NCBI RefSeq assembly: GCF_013184805.1
Contig: NZ_JAATNG010000002.1
Location: forward strand, 186,001-250,000
From: Pseudoruegeria sp. HB172150
GTDB taxonomy: Bacteria > Pseudomonadota > Alphaproteobacteria > Rhodobacterales > Rhodobacteraceae
Direction of reading: 5' to 3'
Length of the DNA: 64,000 bases
A program made the position numbers and the translations under genes. Each line of letters opens with the position of its first letter. Position 1 is the stretch's first letter. The notes under the pieces were generated by a model. It did no database searches. It was not told the origin of the DNA and saw only the letters and a list, made by a program, of their open reading frames with translations. Of this stretch, positions 41,625 through 50,286 are shown piece by piece.

Positions 41625-42890
41625 ATGGCAAGTAGTTCAGGCGGCGACAGTAAGAACACACTTTATTGCTCTTTCTGCGGGAAGAGCCAGCACGAGGTGC
41701 GCAAACTGATTGCGGGGCCAACCGTTTTCATTTGTGACGAGTGTGTCGAACTTTGCATGGATATCATCCGGGAGGAGACCAAAACCTCCGGGCTCAAATC
41801 CTCTGACGGCGTACCGACGCCGAAGGAAATCTGCGAGGTGCTGGACGACTACGTGATCGGGCAGTCCCACGCGAAGCGCGTGCTGTCGGTGGCTGTGCAT
41901 AATCACTACAAGCGGCTCAACCACGCCGGGAAGACCGACATAGAGCTGGCGAAGTCGAACATCCTGCTGATCGGCCCGACCGGTTGCGGCAAGACGCTGC
42001 TGGCGCAGACGCTGGCGCGGATCCTCGATGTGCCCTTCACCATGGCGGACGCGACCACGCTGACCGAAGCGGGTTACGTGGGCGAGGATGTCGAGAACAT
42101 CATCCTGAAATTGCTTCAGGCCTCGGAATACAACGTCGAGCGGGCGCAGCGCGGCATCGTTTATATTGACGAAGTCGACAAGATCACCCGCAAGTCCGAC
42201 AATCCCTCAATCACCCGCGACGTGTCGGGCGAGGGCGTGCAGCAGGCGCTGCTGAAGATCATGGAAGGCACCGTTGCCTCCGTGCCGCCGCAGGGCGGGC
42301 GCAAGCATCCGCAGCAGGAATTCCTGCAGGTGGACACGACGAACATCCTGTTCATCTGCGGCGGCGCCTTTGCCGGCCTGGAAAAGATCATCGCGCAGCG
42401 CGGTCGTGGCTCTGCCATGGGCTTCGGTGCCGATGTGAAGGACGAGGAATCGCGCTCTGTCGGCGAGATGTTCACCGAACTGGAGCCGGAAGACCTGCTG
42501 AAATTCGGGCTGATCCCGGAATTCGTCGGCCGTCTGCCCGTGATCGCGACCCTGCAGGACCTGGACGAAGACGCGCTTGTCACCATCCTGACCGAGCCGA
42601 AGAACGCGCTGGTCAAGCAGTACCAACGCCTGTTCGAGCTGGAGGACGTGTCGCTGACCTTCACCGACGACGCGCTTTCCGCCATCGCCAAACGTGCGAT
42701 CGAACGGAAGACCGGCGCACGTGGCCTGCGGTCGATCATGGAAGACATCCTGCTGAACACGATGTTCGACCTGCCCGGCATGGATGGGGTCGAGGAGGTG
42801 GTCGTCAACGAAGAGGCGGTCAGCTCGGATTCGCAGCCACTGATGATCTATTCGGAACAGCAGAAGAAAGAAGGCGCGAGCGCGAGCTGA
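41625..42890 (+). CDS. clpX: ATP-dependent Clp protease ATP-binding subunit ClpX
   Basis: 421 residues. The N-terminal zinc-binding domain (YCSFCGKSQ and [10 protein letters not shown], four cysteines) recruits substrates and adaptors. The AAA+ module has Walker A GPTGCGKT, Walker B VYIDEVDK and the pore and sensor motifs of ClpX. It unfolds tagged proteins and feeds them to ClpP; in Alphaproteobacteria it also degrades cell-cycle regulators. A strong terminator follows. Confidence 0.99.
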   Translation: MASSSGGDSKNTLYCSFCGKSQHEVRKLIAGPTVFICDECVELCMDIIREETKTSGLKSSDGVPTPKEICEVLDDYVIGQSHAKRVLSVAVHNHYKRLNHAGKTDIELAKSNILLIGPTGCGKTLLAQTLARILDVPFTMADATTLTEAGYVGEDVENIILKLLQASEYNVERAQRGIVYIDEVDKITRKSDNPSITRDVSGEGVQQALLKIMEGTVASVPPQGGRKHPQQEFLQVDTTNILFICGGAFAGLEKIIAQRGRGSAMGFGADVKDEESRSVGEMFTELEPEDLLKFGLIPEFVGRLPVIATLQDLDEDALVTILTEPKNALVKQYQRLFELEDVSLTFTDDALSAIAKRAIERKTGARGLRSIMEDILLNTMFDLPGMDGVEEVVVNEEAVSSDSQPLMIYSEQQKKEGASAS

Positions 42891-42912
42891 GCGCGGCGCG
42901 ACTAGCGAATTC

Positions 42913-42943
42913 AGGCCCGTCCCGAAAGGTGGCGGGCCTTTTT
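42913..42943 (+). terminator. Rho-independent terminator after clpX
   Basis: AGGCCCG (42913-42919) pairs with CGGGCCT (42933-42939), extended by a wobble and a C-G pair, then TTTTT. It lies 22 bases past the clpX stop. Confidence 0.85.
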
Positions 42944-42986
42944 CATGGGTGCGGATGATTGAGGTTCGTACAGACGGAGTAATGCT

Positions 42987-43373
42987 ATGACCCGCCAGCA
43001 CATCACCACCGGTTCCCCGTTCGAGCGAGACATCGGCTATTCCCGCGCCGTAGTCAGCGATGGCTGGGTCTTTGTCTCCGGTACCACCGGCTATGACTAT
43101 GCGACGATGAGCATGCCGGACTCCGTCGTCGACCAGTGCCGCAATGCGCTTGCCACCATCGCCAAGGCGCTGGCAGAGGCGGGTGCGTCACTCGATGACG
43201 TGGTGCGGGTGCGTTACATCCTGCCCGATCCGGCTGACTGGCCGGAATGCTGGCCAATCACGGCAGAAGCATTTCGCAGAGCACTCCCGGCTGCGACGAT
43301 GTTGTCGGCCGCGCTGCAGAACCCTGAGATGAAAATCGAGATCGAGGCGACTGCGCGGCTGCCACACACGTAA
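42987..43373 (+). CDS. RidA family protein
   Basis: 128 residues of the YjgF/YER057c/UK114 fold: SRAVVSDGWVFVSGTTGYDY, the trimer-forming core, and VVRVRYILPDPADW with the conserved Arg that binds the substrate carboxylate. RidA proteins hydrolyse reactive enamines and imines from amino-acid metabolism. The Arg keeps it in the active-type group, though branch-specific function is not known. It stands alone after the clpX terminator. Confidence 0.9.
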   Translation: MTRQHITTGSPFERDIGYSRAVVSDGWVFVSGTTGYDYATMSMPDSVVDQCRNALATIAKALAEAGASLDDVVRVRYILPDPADWPECWPITAEAFRRALPAATMLSAALQNPEMKIEIEATARLPHT

Positions 43374-43402
43374 GGGCCGAAATTTTCTCGGAAAAAGGCT
43401 TT

Positions 43403-43431
43403 TCGACAAACGTTATTCGCGTTTGGGTCGA
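43403..43431. other. Interrupted inverted repeat downstream of the RidA gene
   Basis: TCGAC-AAACG (43403-43412) and CGTTT-GGGTCGA (43420-43431) are complementary with a two-base bulge around a seven-base loop. It lies between the RidA gene and the next gene; it could be a weak terminator or an operator. Confidence 0.35.
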
Positions 43432-43514
43432 CAATTGTCTGGAATTGCAGACTTTGTTGAAGACTCCCAAAAGGGTAGGCTCTAAGGAGCGTTAACGGTT
43501 TTGGGACGAGGTCT

Positions 43515-44114
43515 ATGGCGTCCGTGGATTTTTGGTATTCGATAGGCAGCACCTACTCCTACCTGACCGTCATGCGGCTGGAGGAGGTCGGGTCCTGGGA
43601 GGGCATCAGCTTCAACTGGCGACCGTTCAACGTGCGATCAATCATGGTCGAACAGAACAACGTGCCGTTCAAGGACAAGCCGGTGAAGTCCGCCTACATG
43701 TGGCGCGATATCGAACGCCGTGCCGGGCTGTACGGGCTGCCGATCTCGACCCCGGTTCCCTATCCCCTGCCCGAACTGGAACTGGCCAATCGCGTGGCGC
43801 TTCTGGGCATGCGCGAAGGCTGGGGCGTGGCTTATACGGTCGAGGCTTACCGGCTGTGGTTCCAGTGCAACCAAGCCGCAGGCAGCGAGCCGAACCTTTC
43901 GGAAAGCCTGCGCCTGGCCGGACAGGATCCGGAGCGTATCATCGCGGCCGCGATGTCGGACGAAATAGGCGCGGCCCTGGCGGACGAGACCGAGACCTGC
44001 AAGGCAATGGGCGTCTTCGGCTCTCCCAGCTTCGCCGTGGACGGTGAGGTGTTCTGGGGCGACGACCGGCTGGAAGACGCGATTTCCTGGGCGCGGGACG
44101 GCCGGCTGGGGTGA
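43515..44114 (+). CDS. 2-hydroxychromene-2-carboxylate isomerase-like, DsbA family
   Basis: 199 residues of the thioredoxin-like, kappa-GST/DsbA family: VDFWYSIGSTYSYL with Ser at the active position in place of a CxxC pair, and the C-terminal GVFGSPSFAVDGEVFWGDDRL with a cis-proline. Relatives include HCCA isomerase in naphthalene degradation, using glutathione. No naphthalene genes are nearby, so a general disulfide or isomerase role is equally likely. Confidence 0.88.
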   Translation: MASVDFWYSIGSTYSYLTVMRLEEVGSWEGISFNWRPFNVRSIMVEQNNVPFKDKPVKSAYMWRDIERRAGLYGLPISTPVPYPLPELELANRVALLGMREGWGVAYTVEAYRLWFQCNQAAGSEPNLSESLRLAGQDPERIIAAAMSDEIGAALADETETCKAMGVFGSPSFAVDGEVFWGDDRLEDAISWARDGRLG

Positions 44115-44280
44115 CGGACCGCGCAGCGGGAAAGCCCCGGTTTATCTTTGCCTGATACCTATTTGGTGATCCGCGCGGCACCGGTTCATGATGTGCACAG
44201 GTCTCCGCTCTGCGCGGCCTTGTCACTGGACGTTGGCCGTCGCATGGGTCATATGGGGGTAACGGAAACCGGAGGTGCCG

Positions 44281-44658
44281 ATGGGCATTCTGAATTCGCT
44301 TCTTCGTGCCGTGACCTGGTGGAACGGATCGACGCTGAACACCCAGTTCTGGACCTGGCGCAAGGGCGTCAAGGTCGGCGAAGATGACGCCGGAAACACC
44401 TTTTATCAGACCTCGGACGGCAAGCGGCGCTGGGTGATCTACAACGGCGAATCCGAGGCGAGTCGGGTCAGTCCGGACTGGCACGGCTGGCTGCACCACA
44501 CCTACGACGAGTTGCCCAAGGACCTGAAGCATAAGCCCTGGGAAAAGCCGCATCAGGAAAACCTGACAGGCACAATGCTGGCCTATGCGCCTCCCGGGTC
44601 CATCCGCCGCCCCGATCCGGTCGATCGGCGCGATTACGAGGCCTGGCAGCCGGAATAA
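44281..44658 (+). CDS. NDUFA12-family complex I assembly/accessory protein
   Basis: 125 residues from the ATG at 44281, with GGAGG five bases upstream. The signature [33 protein letters not shown] and the preceding [11 protein letters not shown] are the NDUFA12 (B17.2) pattern, an accessory subunit of NADH:ubiquinone oxidoreductase kept in Alphaproteobacteria. It lies at the inner membrane and has no catalytic role known. Followed closely by mlaD, the usual order in this group. Confidence 0.95.
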   Translation: MGILNSLLRAVTWWNGSTLNTQFWTWRKGVKVGEDDAGNTFYQTSDGKRRWVIYNGESEASRVSPDWHGWLHHTYDELPKDLKHKPWEKPHQENLTGTMLAYAPPGSIRRPDPVDRRDYEAWQPE

Positions 44659-44662
44659 TCCG

Positions 44663-45121
44663 ATGGCCGAACGCACTTCAGAAATACTGGTCGGCGCCGC
44701 AGTCCTCGCCGTGGCAGGGGCTTTCCTGTTCTACGCGGGACAGATCGCCGGGTTCACCGGCGGGCAGGGTGGTGTGTCGGAATACACCGCGTCCTTCCGC
44801 TCGGTCGAGGGGATCACGGTCGGCACCGACGTGCGCCTTGCAGGCGTGAAAGTCGGTACTGTCGTTGGGCTAGAGCTAGATCCTGTGACCTATCGGGCGG
44901 AGACGCGGCTGACTGTGGACGAGAATGTCGTCCTGACCGACGACACTGCGGCTGTGATCGCATCCGAGGGACTGCTGGGCGGCAGCTTTGTCGAGATCGT
45001 GCCGGGTGGCTCACCGGTTGAGATCGAACCGGGCGGCGAGATCTACGATACCCAAAGCGCCCTGAGCCTTGTGTCGCTGCTGATGAAATTCGTTTCCGGC
45101 GACAGCGAGGAAGCTGAATGA
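44663..45121 (+). CDS. mlaD: MlaD family lipid-trafficking protein
   Basis: 152 residues from the ATG at 44663. One N-terminal membrane helix (ILVGAAVLAVAGAFLFYAGQ) and an MCE domain follow, with SVEGITVGTDVRLAGVKVG and ASEGLLGGSFVEIVPGG. MlaD hexamers carry phospholipids between the outer and inner membranes with MlaE and MlaF, which are not in this window. Four bases separate the NDUFA12 stop from its start, and its stop overlaps DUF2155 by ATGA. Confidence 0.93.
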   Translation: MAERTSEILVGAAVLAVAGAFLFYAGQIAGFTGGQGGVSEYTASFRSVEGITVGTDVRLAGVKVGTVVGLELDPVTYRAETRLTVDENVVLTDDTAAVIASEGLLGGSFVEIVPGGSPVEIEPGGEIYDTQSALSLVSLLMKFVSGDSEEAE

Positions 45122-45627
45122 TCCTTCGCGCTGCGCTGTTCTGCGCGCTGGCGGCAGGACCGGTGGCAGCGCAGGAACCGGGATCCGTTCTGATCGTGCC
45201 CCCGGAGCAGGACGGAACCATCCTTCGCCCGAACCTGTTTCCCGACGATTCCTCGATCCTCGAGCCAGATCTGGACCTTGAATACATCCCTGATCTGGGC
45301 CGCATCGAGGAGGATCCCCGCGTCGCCGCGACCAAGGCACCGCAGGGCGCCGTGCTGCGCGGTCTTGACAAGCTGACCGGCAGTGTCGAGGACATGACGC
45401 TGGCCCCGGGCGAAAGCGGCGGGTTCGGGCGGCTGCAGGTGACGCTGGGCGAGTGCCGCTATCCCGAGGACAACCCGTCTGGCGACGCCTATGCCTATGT
45501 GGTGATCCGCATGTCGGGCGAGGAAGTGCCTGCCTTCGAGGGCTGGATGATCGCCTCTTCTCCGGCTCTGAACGCGATGGACGACCCGCGCTACGACGTC
45601 TGGGTACTGCGTTGCAGGATGTCCTGA
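45118..45627 (+). CDS. DUF2155 family secreted protein
   Basis: 169 residues. A signal peptide (MILRAALFCALAAGPVAAQ) precedes the DUF2155 domain: VLRGLDKLTGSVEDMTLAPGE, a LGECRYPEDNP motif, and the C-terminal MIASSPALNAMDDPRYDVWVLRC with the paired cysteine. The periplasmic family is typical of Alphaproteobacteria and always near mlaD or aat; function unknown. The last 37 bases overlap the convergent aat gene. Confidence 0.92.
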   Translation: MILRAALFCALAAGPVAAQEPGSVLIVPPEQDGTILRPNLFPDDSSILEPDLDLEYIPDLGRIEEDPRVAATKAPQGAVLRGLDKLTGSVEDMTLAPGESGGFGRLQVTLGECRYPEDNPSGDAYAYVVIRMSGEEVPAFEGWMIASSPALNAMDDPRYDVWVLRCRMS

Positions 45628-46241
45628 GGCGGCGGTAGCGTCGTTTCCTTCAGGAAATCGCCTTCATGCTGCAATGCGTCCTGCAGCAGGTCGTGATAAT
45701 CCGCCCGCGGGATTTCGACCCCGCCCATCGTGGCGAGATGCGGCGTGATGAACTGGGTGTCGAACAGCGTAAAGCCGCAGCGCGCCAAGTGGTCGGTCAG
45801 ATAGGCCAGTGCGATCTTCGATGCCGACGGGATTCGCGAGAACATGCTTTCGCCGAAAAAGGCGCCGCCGAGGGTGACGCCATAAACACCGCCCGCAAGC
45901 TGCCCGCATTGCCAGACCTCGATGGAATGGGCATGCCCCATCCGATGGAGCGCGAGGTAAAGCGAGAAGATCCTGGGATTGATCCAGGTTTCTTCGCGGT
46001 CGGCACAGCCGCGCAGCACGCCCTCGAAGTCCCGGTCCAGCGTCACTTCGTAATCCTGCTGCCGCAGCGTGCGGGCCAGCGAGCGCGAGATGTGGAAACC
46101 GTCGAGGGGCAGTATCCCACGGAACCGCGGGTCAACCCAGAAGATCTCTTCGCTTTCCGCGGATTCCGCCATCGGAAAGATCCCCGCAGCATAGGCGCGG
46201 AGCAGGGTTTCGGGGGTTATGCCGGCGTTCTGTGGGTGCAA
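45591..46241 (-). CDS. aat: Leucyl/phenylalanyl-tRNA--protein transferase
   Basis: 216 residues. It adds Leu or Phe to N-terminal Arg or Lys of proteins, marking them for ClpS/ClpAP degradation (N-end rule). GITPETLLRAYAAGIFPMAE, WVDPRFRGILPLDGFHISRSL, WINPRIFSLYLALHRMGHAHS, VYGVTLGGAFFGESMFSR and FDTQFITPHLATMGG are family signatures. No ATG fits the N-terminus; a TTG at 46241 is the likely start but has no strong ribosome site. The end overlaps DUF2155. Confidence 0.95.
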   Translation of the reverse strand: MHPQNAGITPETLLRAYAAGIFPMAESAESEEIFWVDPRFRGILPLDGFHISRSLARTLRQQDYEVTLDRDFEGVLRGCADREETWINPRIFSLYLALHRMGHAHSIEVWQCGQLAGGVYGVTLGGAFFGESMFSRIPSASKIALAYLTDHLARCGFTLFDTQFITPHLATMGGVEIPRADYHDLLQDALQHEGDFLKETTLPPPQDILQRSTQTS

Positions 46242-46347
46242 TTGCAGGCTATTCGAAGCGGGTCATGGACCCGGACGGCACCAGCGTACTGCGGCAGAAG
46301 GCAATTGTCACCGCCGCAGGGCGCTGGCCCTGCAGCGGCATAAAGGC

Positions 46348-47697
46348 TCAGGCGTCGAGATTTTCCGCCAGCCACTTCTCCAGCCAGTGGATCGTGTAAT
46401 CCCCGGTCTGGAGCGCCGGTTCCTCGAGCAGAGCGTGAAACAGCGGCACGGTGGTTTCGATGCCGTCGACGATCAGTTCCCCCAGCGCACGGTGCAGCCG
46501 GGCGAGCGCCGCCGGGCGGTCCTGTGCGTGGACGATCAGCTTGCCGATCAGGCTGTCGTAATAGGGCGGGATCCGGTAGCCGTCGTATAGCGCGGAATCC
46601 ATCCGAACGCCCAGCCCGCCGGGGGCGTGGTACTGCGTGATGCGGCCCGGTGAGGGGGCGAAGTTCGGCAGCTTTTCGGCGTTGATCCGCACTTCGATGG
46701 CGTGGCCGTTCACCTGCAGGTCTTCCTGCCTGAACGACAGCGGCATGCCGGCAGCGACCTGGATCTGTTCGCGCACGAGGTCGACGCCGAACACGGCCTC
46801 GGTCACCGGGTGTTCCACCTGCAGCCGGGTGTTCATTTCGATGAAGTAGAACTCGCCGTCCTCATAGAGGAACTCGATGGTGCCGGCGCCGGAATAACCG
46901 ATCTCTGCCACCGCCTCGGCGCAGGTCTTGCCGATCCGCGCACGGGTTTCGGGGTCGATTGCGGGGCCGGGAGCCTCTTCGAACACTTTCTGGTGCCGGC
47001 GCTGCAGCGAGCAGTCGCGTTCGCCAAGATGGACCGCGTTGCCTTTGCCGTCGCCGAAGACCTGAACCTCGATATGGCGCGGGTTACCGAGATATTTCTC
47101 GATATAGACCTCATCATTGCCGAAGGCGGCCTTCGCCTCTGCGCGGGCGGTCGGGAAGGCATGGTCCATCTCGGCCTCGGAGCGGGCCAGTTTCATGCCG
47201 CGGCCGCCGCCGCCGGCGGTGGCCTTGACGATGACCGGATAGCCGAATTCGGCGCCGATCTTCTTGGCCGAGGCCAGATCGGGCACGCCGCCGTCAGAGC
47301 CGGGCACGCATGGCACGCCGAGGTTCTTCATCGTGTCCTTGGCGGTGATCTTGTCGCCCATCAGGCGGATATGCTCGGCCGAAGGGCCGATGAACGTGAT
47401 CTCGTGATCCTCGACGATCTGCACGAAGCTGGCGTTTTCCGACAGGAAGCCATAGCCCGGATGGATCGCCTGTGCGCCGGAGATCTCGCAGGCGGCGATG
47501 ATGGAAGGGATCGACAGGTAACTTTGCGTGGCAGAGGCGGGGCCGATGCAGATCGCCTCGTCCGCCATGCGCACATGCATGGCGTCGGAGTCCGCGGTGG
47601 AATGCACCGCGACGCTGGCAATCCCCATCTCGCGGCAGGCGCGGACGACGCGCAGGGCGATTTCGCCCCGGTTTGCGATCAGAATCTTGTCGAACAT
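46348..47697 (-). CDS. accC: Acetyl-CoA carboxylase, biotin carboxylase subunit
   Basis: 449 residues. ATP-grasp carboxylase that carboxylates the biotin on AccB for malonyl-CoA synthesis. [16 protein letters not shown], the glycine-rich ATP loop [33 protein letters not shown] with the catalytic Glu and Arg, and the biotin region are all conserved. One base separates its start from the accB stop, so the two are one operon. Confidence 0.99.
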   Translation of the reverse strand: MFDKILIANRGEIALRVVRACREMGIASVAVHSTADSDAMHVRMADEAICIGPASATQSYLSIPSIIAACEISGAQAIHPGYGFLSENASFVQIVEDHEITFIGPSAEHIRLMGDKITAKDTMKNLGVPCVPGSDGGVPDLASAKKIGAEFGYPVIVKATAGGGGRGMKLARSEAEMDHAFPTARAEAKAAFGNDEVYIEKYLGNPRHIEVQVFGDGKGNAVHLGERDCSLQRRHQKVFEEAPGPAIDPETRARIGKTCAEAVAEIGYSGAGTIEFLYEDGEFYFIEMNTRLQVEHPVTEAVFGVDLVREQIQVAAGMPLSFRQEDLQVNGHAIEVRINAEKLPNFAPSPGRITQYHAPGGLGVRMDSALYDGYRIPPYYDSLIGKLIVHAQDRPAALARLHRALGELIVDGIETTVPLFHALLEEPALQTGDYTIHWLEKWLAENLDA

Positions 47698-47698
47698 A

Positions 47699-48196
47699 TC
47701 ACTCGATGACCATCAGCGGAGCGCCGTATTCGACGGGGCTGGTATCCTCGACCACGATACGCTTCACGGTGCCGGAGCGGGGCGAGGGGATGTGGTTCAT
47801 CGTCTTCATCGCTTCGACGATCAACAGGGTCTGCCCCTCGGAAACGGTATCGCCCACCTTCACGAAGGGCGCAGCACCCGGTTCCGGCGAAAGATAGGCG
47901 GTGCCGACCATCGGCGAGGTCACGGCGCCGGGCAGGTCGGCGGGATCGTCGCTGATCGCCGGAGGCGCGGGCGTTTCGGGCGTGGACGGTGTGGATGGAG
48001 TGGCGGGCGCTGCCGCGGCGGGAGCGTGGAACATCGGCGATGGCGCGGTGCGCGGCGTGCGACTGAGACGAAGTGTCAGCTTGCCAGCTTCCTTGGTTCC
48101 GCGTTCGACTTCCAGCTCGGCAAGGTCGTTTTCCTTCAGGATTTCGGCCATCGCCTGGACAAATGCCACGTCATTGTCGTTCGTCGGTTTCGCCAT
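47699..48196 (-). CDS. accB: Acetyl-CoA carboxylase, biotin carboxyl carrier protein
   Basis: 165 residues. The C-terminal biotinyl domain carries the biotin lysine Lys131 in VEAMKTMN; a proline-, alanine- and threonine-rich linker (about 58-82) joins it to the N-terminal part. It shuttles the carboxyl group from AccC to the transferase. First gene of accBC. The minus-strand region upstream (48197-48430) is shared with the divergent glycosyltransferase gene. Confidence 0.98.
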   Translation of the reverse strand: MAKPTNDNDVAFVQAMAEILKENDLAELEVERGTKEAGKLTLRLSRTPRTAPSPMFHAPAAAAPATPSTPSTPETPAPPAISDDPADLPGAVTSPMVGTAYLSPEPGAAPFVKVGDTVSEGQTLLIVEAMKTMNHIPSPRSGTVKRIVVEDTSPVEYGAPLMVIE

Positions 48197-48430
48197 CTCG
48201 TCCTCGTTCCGGATTCTGTTTTCCGCAAGCAGCGATTGTCCCGTGCGGTGCGCCGCTTATACGCGAGGCGATTCTGACATAAAAGCCGTTTTGACCGTCT
48301 GGTCCGGTCCTTCCGCGGGCGCTTGACATCATCGCGCCACGCAGGGACAAGCGGCCTCCCGACGACTGACCCACCGGACAGGCATGGCAGACGGCACTCG
48401 AAATTTCCCGCCAGCGGAGGCCTGTGCAAA

Positions 48431-49264
48431 GTGGTGATCCTTACCCTTTCCTCGATTCCGCCGCGCTTTGGGCTGCTGGAGCCGACGCTGCGCCGCCTGC
48501 TGCAGCAAACCGCGGAGATCGACGCGATCGAGCTGTACATTCCCCGCAGCTACCGGCGTTATCCCGAATGGGATGGCACCCTGCCGGAAGTGCCCGAACC
48601 TGTACGAATCGTCCGTTGCGAAGAGGATCTGGGACCGGCGACAAAGGTGCTGTTCGCGGCTCAGGCGTATCGCGGGCAAGACCTGGACCTGTTGCTCTGC
48701 GACGATGACCGGCGGTACCGGCCGAACTGGGCACAGGCCTTCATCGACGCGCGGGCCAAGCATCCAGATTATTGCCTTGCCATCGCCGGGTTCGAGGCGA
48801 ACCGTTACCGCCAGAGCCGCATGAAGGACCGTCCGCAACCCCGAGCACTGCCGCGCCGGGCCCTGCTGGACCCCGGCTTCATGGCGCAGATGCTATGGGA
48901 ATTCGCCTTTCCGCCGGTGGACCGCAAGGTGCTGCATGACCCGCCGCGGCGACGGTTCCGGCGGTCCGGCTATATCGACTGTTTCGAGGGGCTGGGCGGC
49001 GCGCTGGTCAAGCCGGATTTCTTCGATGACGAAGTGTTCGACATACCGCCCGTGCTGTGGACGGTGGACGATGTCTGGTTGTCGGGGCACCTCGCACGGC
49101 GCGGCATCCCGATCTGGGTGATCGCGGACGAATTCGACACCCAGCACACCCCGGCAGGGACCACCGACGCGCTTTACCAGTCGGAGATCGAAGGTGCCCG
49201 GCGGAACGAGGCGAACCGCCGCTGCATCGCCTATTTCCGCGAGCATTACGGCATCTGGCCGTGA
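48431..49264 (+). CDS. Glycosyltransferase-like protein, first of a tandem pair
   Basis: 277 residues from a GTG at 48431, set by GGAGG ten bases upstream and by alignment with the next gene. A GT-A-like pattern: the start MVILTLSSIPPRFGLL, a DDD motif (91-93, LLLCDDDRRY) that would bind metal and sugar nucleotide, and a late VDDVWLSGHLARRGIPIW resembling the catalytic-base/substrate region. It aligns without visible gaps to the gene starting at 49274. Donor, acceptor and role unknown; a surface-polysaccharide function is only a guess. Confidence 0.72.
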   Translation: MVILTLSSIPPRFGLLEPTLRRLLQQTAEIDAIELYIPRSYRRYPEWDGTLPEVPEPVRIVRCEEDLGPATKVLFAAQAYRGQDLDLLLCDDDRRYRPNWAQAFIDARAKHPDYCLAIAGFEANRYRQSRMKDRPQPRALPRRALLDPGFMAQMLWEFAFPPVDRKVLHDPPRRRFRRSGYIDCFEGLGGALVKPDFFDDEVFDIPPVLWTVDDVWLSGHLARRGIPIWVIADEFDTQHTPAGTTDALYQSEIEGARRNEANRRCIAYFREHYGIWP

Positions 49265-49273
49265 GGGACTGAA

Positions 49274-50107
49274 GTGCTCGTCGTTTCCCTCTCGTCGGTG
49301 CCGCCGCGGTTCCCGCTGCTGTCGCATTCGCTGAAAAGCCTTGCCGCGCAGGGCGGGCCAGTATCACGCATCGTGCTTTACATCCCGAAATGTTATCGCC
49401 GGTTCCCGGACTGGGACGGGCGATTGCCGGATGTGCCCGAGGGGGTGGAGATCCGGCGGACCGAGGCCGATTACGGCCCGGCCACCAAAATCCTTTGCGC
49501 CGCGCGGGACTTTGCCGGGCAGGATGTGGATATACTGTTCTGCGATGACGATCACGTCTATGCGCCCGGCTGGGCGCAAAGTTTCGTCGACCTGAAGGCG
49601 CGTCATCGCGGGTGCGTCATCGCGCAGGGTGGCTGGCAGGTCTTTGAATACACCGACAGCAGCAATGAACGCGATCTGGAGCCACGCGCGGTAAGGACAT
49701 GGCGGATCACCGATGTCGGGTTCCAGCTGCGCTATCTATGGCAGGATATCCGACACTGGCGGCGACGACACAGTCTGACTGCGCCGCCGCGCCGGACCTT
49801 CAAGCGTTCCGGCTATGTGGATGTGTTCGAGGGCTATGCCGGCGTGCTGGTGCGACCGGAGTTCTTCGATCAGGGCTTTTACGAGATTCCGCCGGCGTTG
49901 TGGACGGTCGACGATGTCTGGCTGTCGGGCATGCTGACGCTGAAGGGCATACCGATCTGGGTCGAGGGCAATATCATGGACCCGCGCCAAAGCGCGGCGC
50001 AATGCCATGCGCCTTTGGCGCGCGAGGTGGTGGACGGTGTGGACCGCCGGGCTGCCAATCGCCGCGGTGTGCTGTATTTCCGCGACCAGCATGGAATTTG
50101 GCCCTAA
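49274..50107 (+). CDS. Glycosyltransferase-like protein, second of a tandem pair
   Basis: 277 residues from a GTG at 49274, the same length as its neighbour and starting nine bases after it. MLVVSLSSVPPRFPLL, the ILFCDDDHVY motif (Asp91-93) and TVDDVWLSGMLTLKGIPIW repeat the landmarks of the first copy; both end in HGIWP or YGIWP. Charged central residues differ most, so acceptor choice may have diverged. The pair is a clear tandem duplication with no other polysaccharide genes around it. Confidence 0.72.
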   Translation: MLVVSLSSVPPRFPLLSHSLKSLAAQGGPVSRIVLYIPKCYRRFPDWDGRLPDVPEGVEIRRTEADYGPATKILCAARDFAGQDVDILFCDDDHVYAPGWAQSFVDLKARHRGCVIAQGGWQVFEYTDSSNERDLEPRAVRTWRITDVGFQLRYLWQDIRHWRRRHSLTAPPRRTFKRSGYVDVFEGYAGVLVRPEFFDQGFYEIPPALWTVDDVWLSGMLTLKGIPIWVEGNIMDPRQSAAQCHAPLAREVVDGVDRRAANRRGVLYFRDQHGIWP

Positions 50108-50215
50108 TCGCGTCAGCGAACAGATCAGCATCCGCACAAAACGCTAGTTCCACTGGGCGCCATTGGCGTGAAATTGGGCAATAACGGTGCCATCGGTAGC
50201 CGTTTCGCATATCAA

Positions 50216-50237
50216 AATTTTACCAGTTGATAAAATT
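50216..50237. promoter_or_regulatory. Inverted repeat upstream of preT, RutR-box-like
   Basis: AATTTTACCA-GT-TGATAAAATT, with one mismatch between the ten-base arms, ends 49 bases before the preT start. Its central 16 bases (50219-50234, TTTACCA-N2-TGATAAA) match the RutR consensus TTGACCA-N2-TGGTCAA at 11 of 14 fixed positions. It is AT-rich in GC-rich DNA and a likely operator, by RutR or another regulator. Confidence 0.6.
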
Positions 50238-50286
50238 CCTGCCTGTGTCAGTGTGGATGCATCATAAATGCGACAGGGAGACCCAG

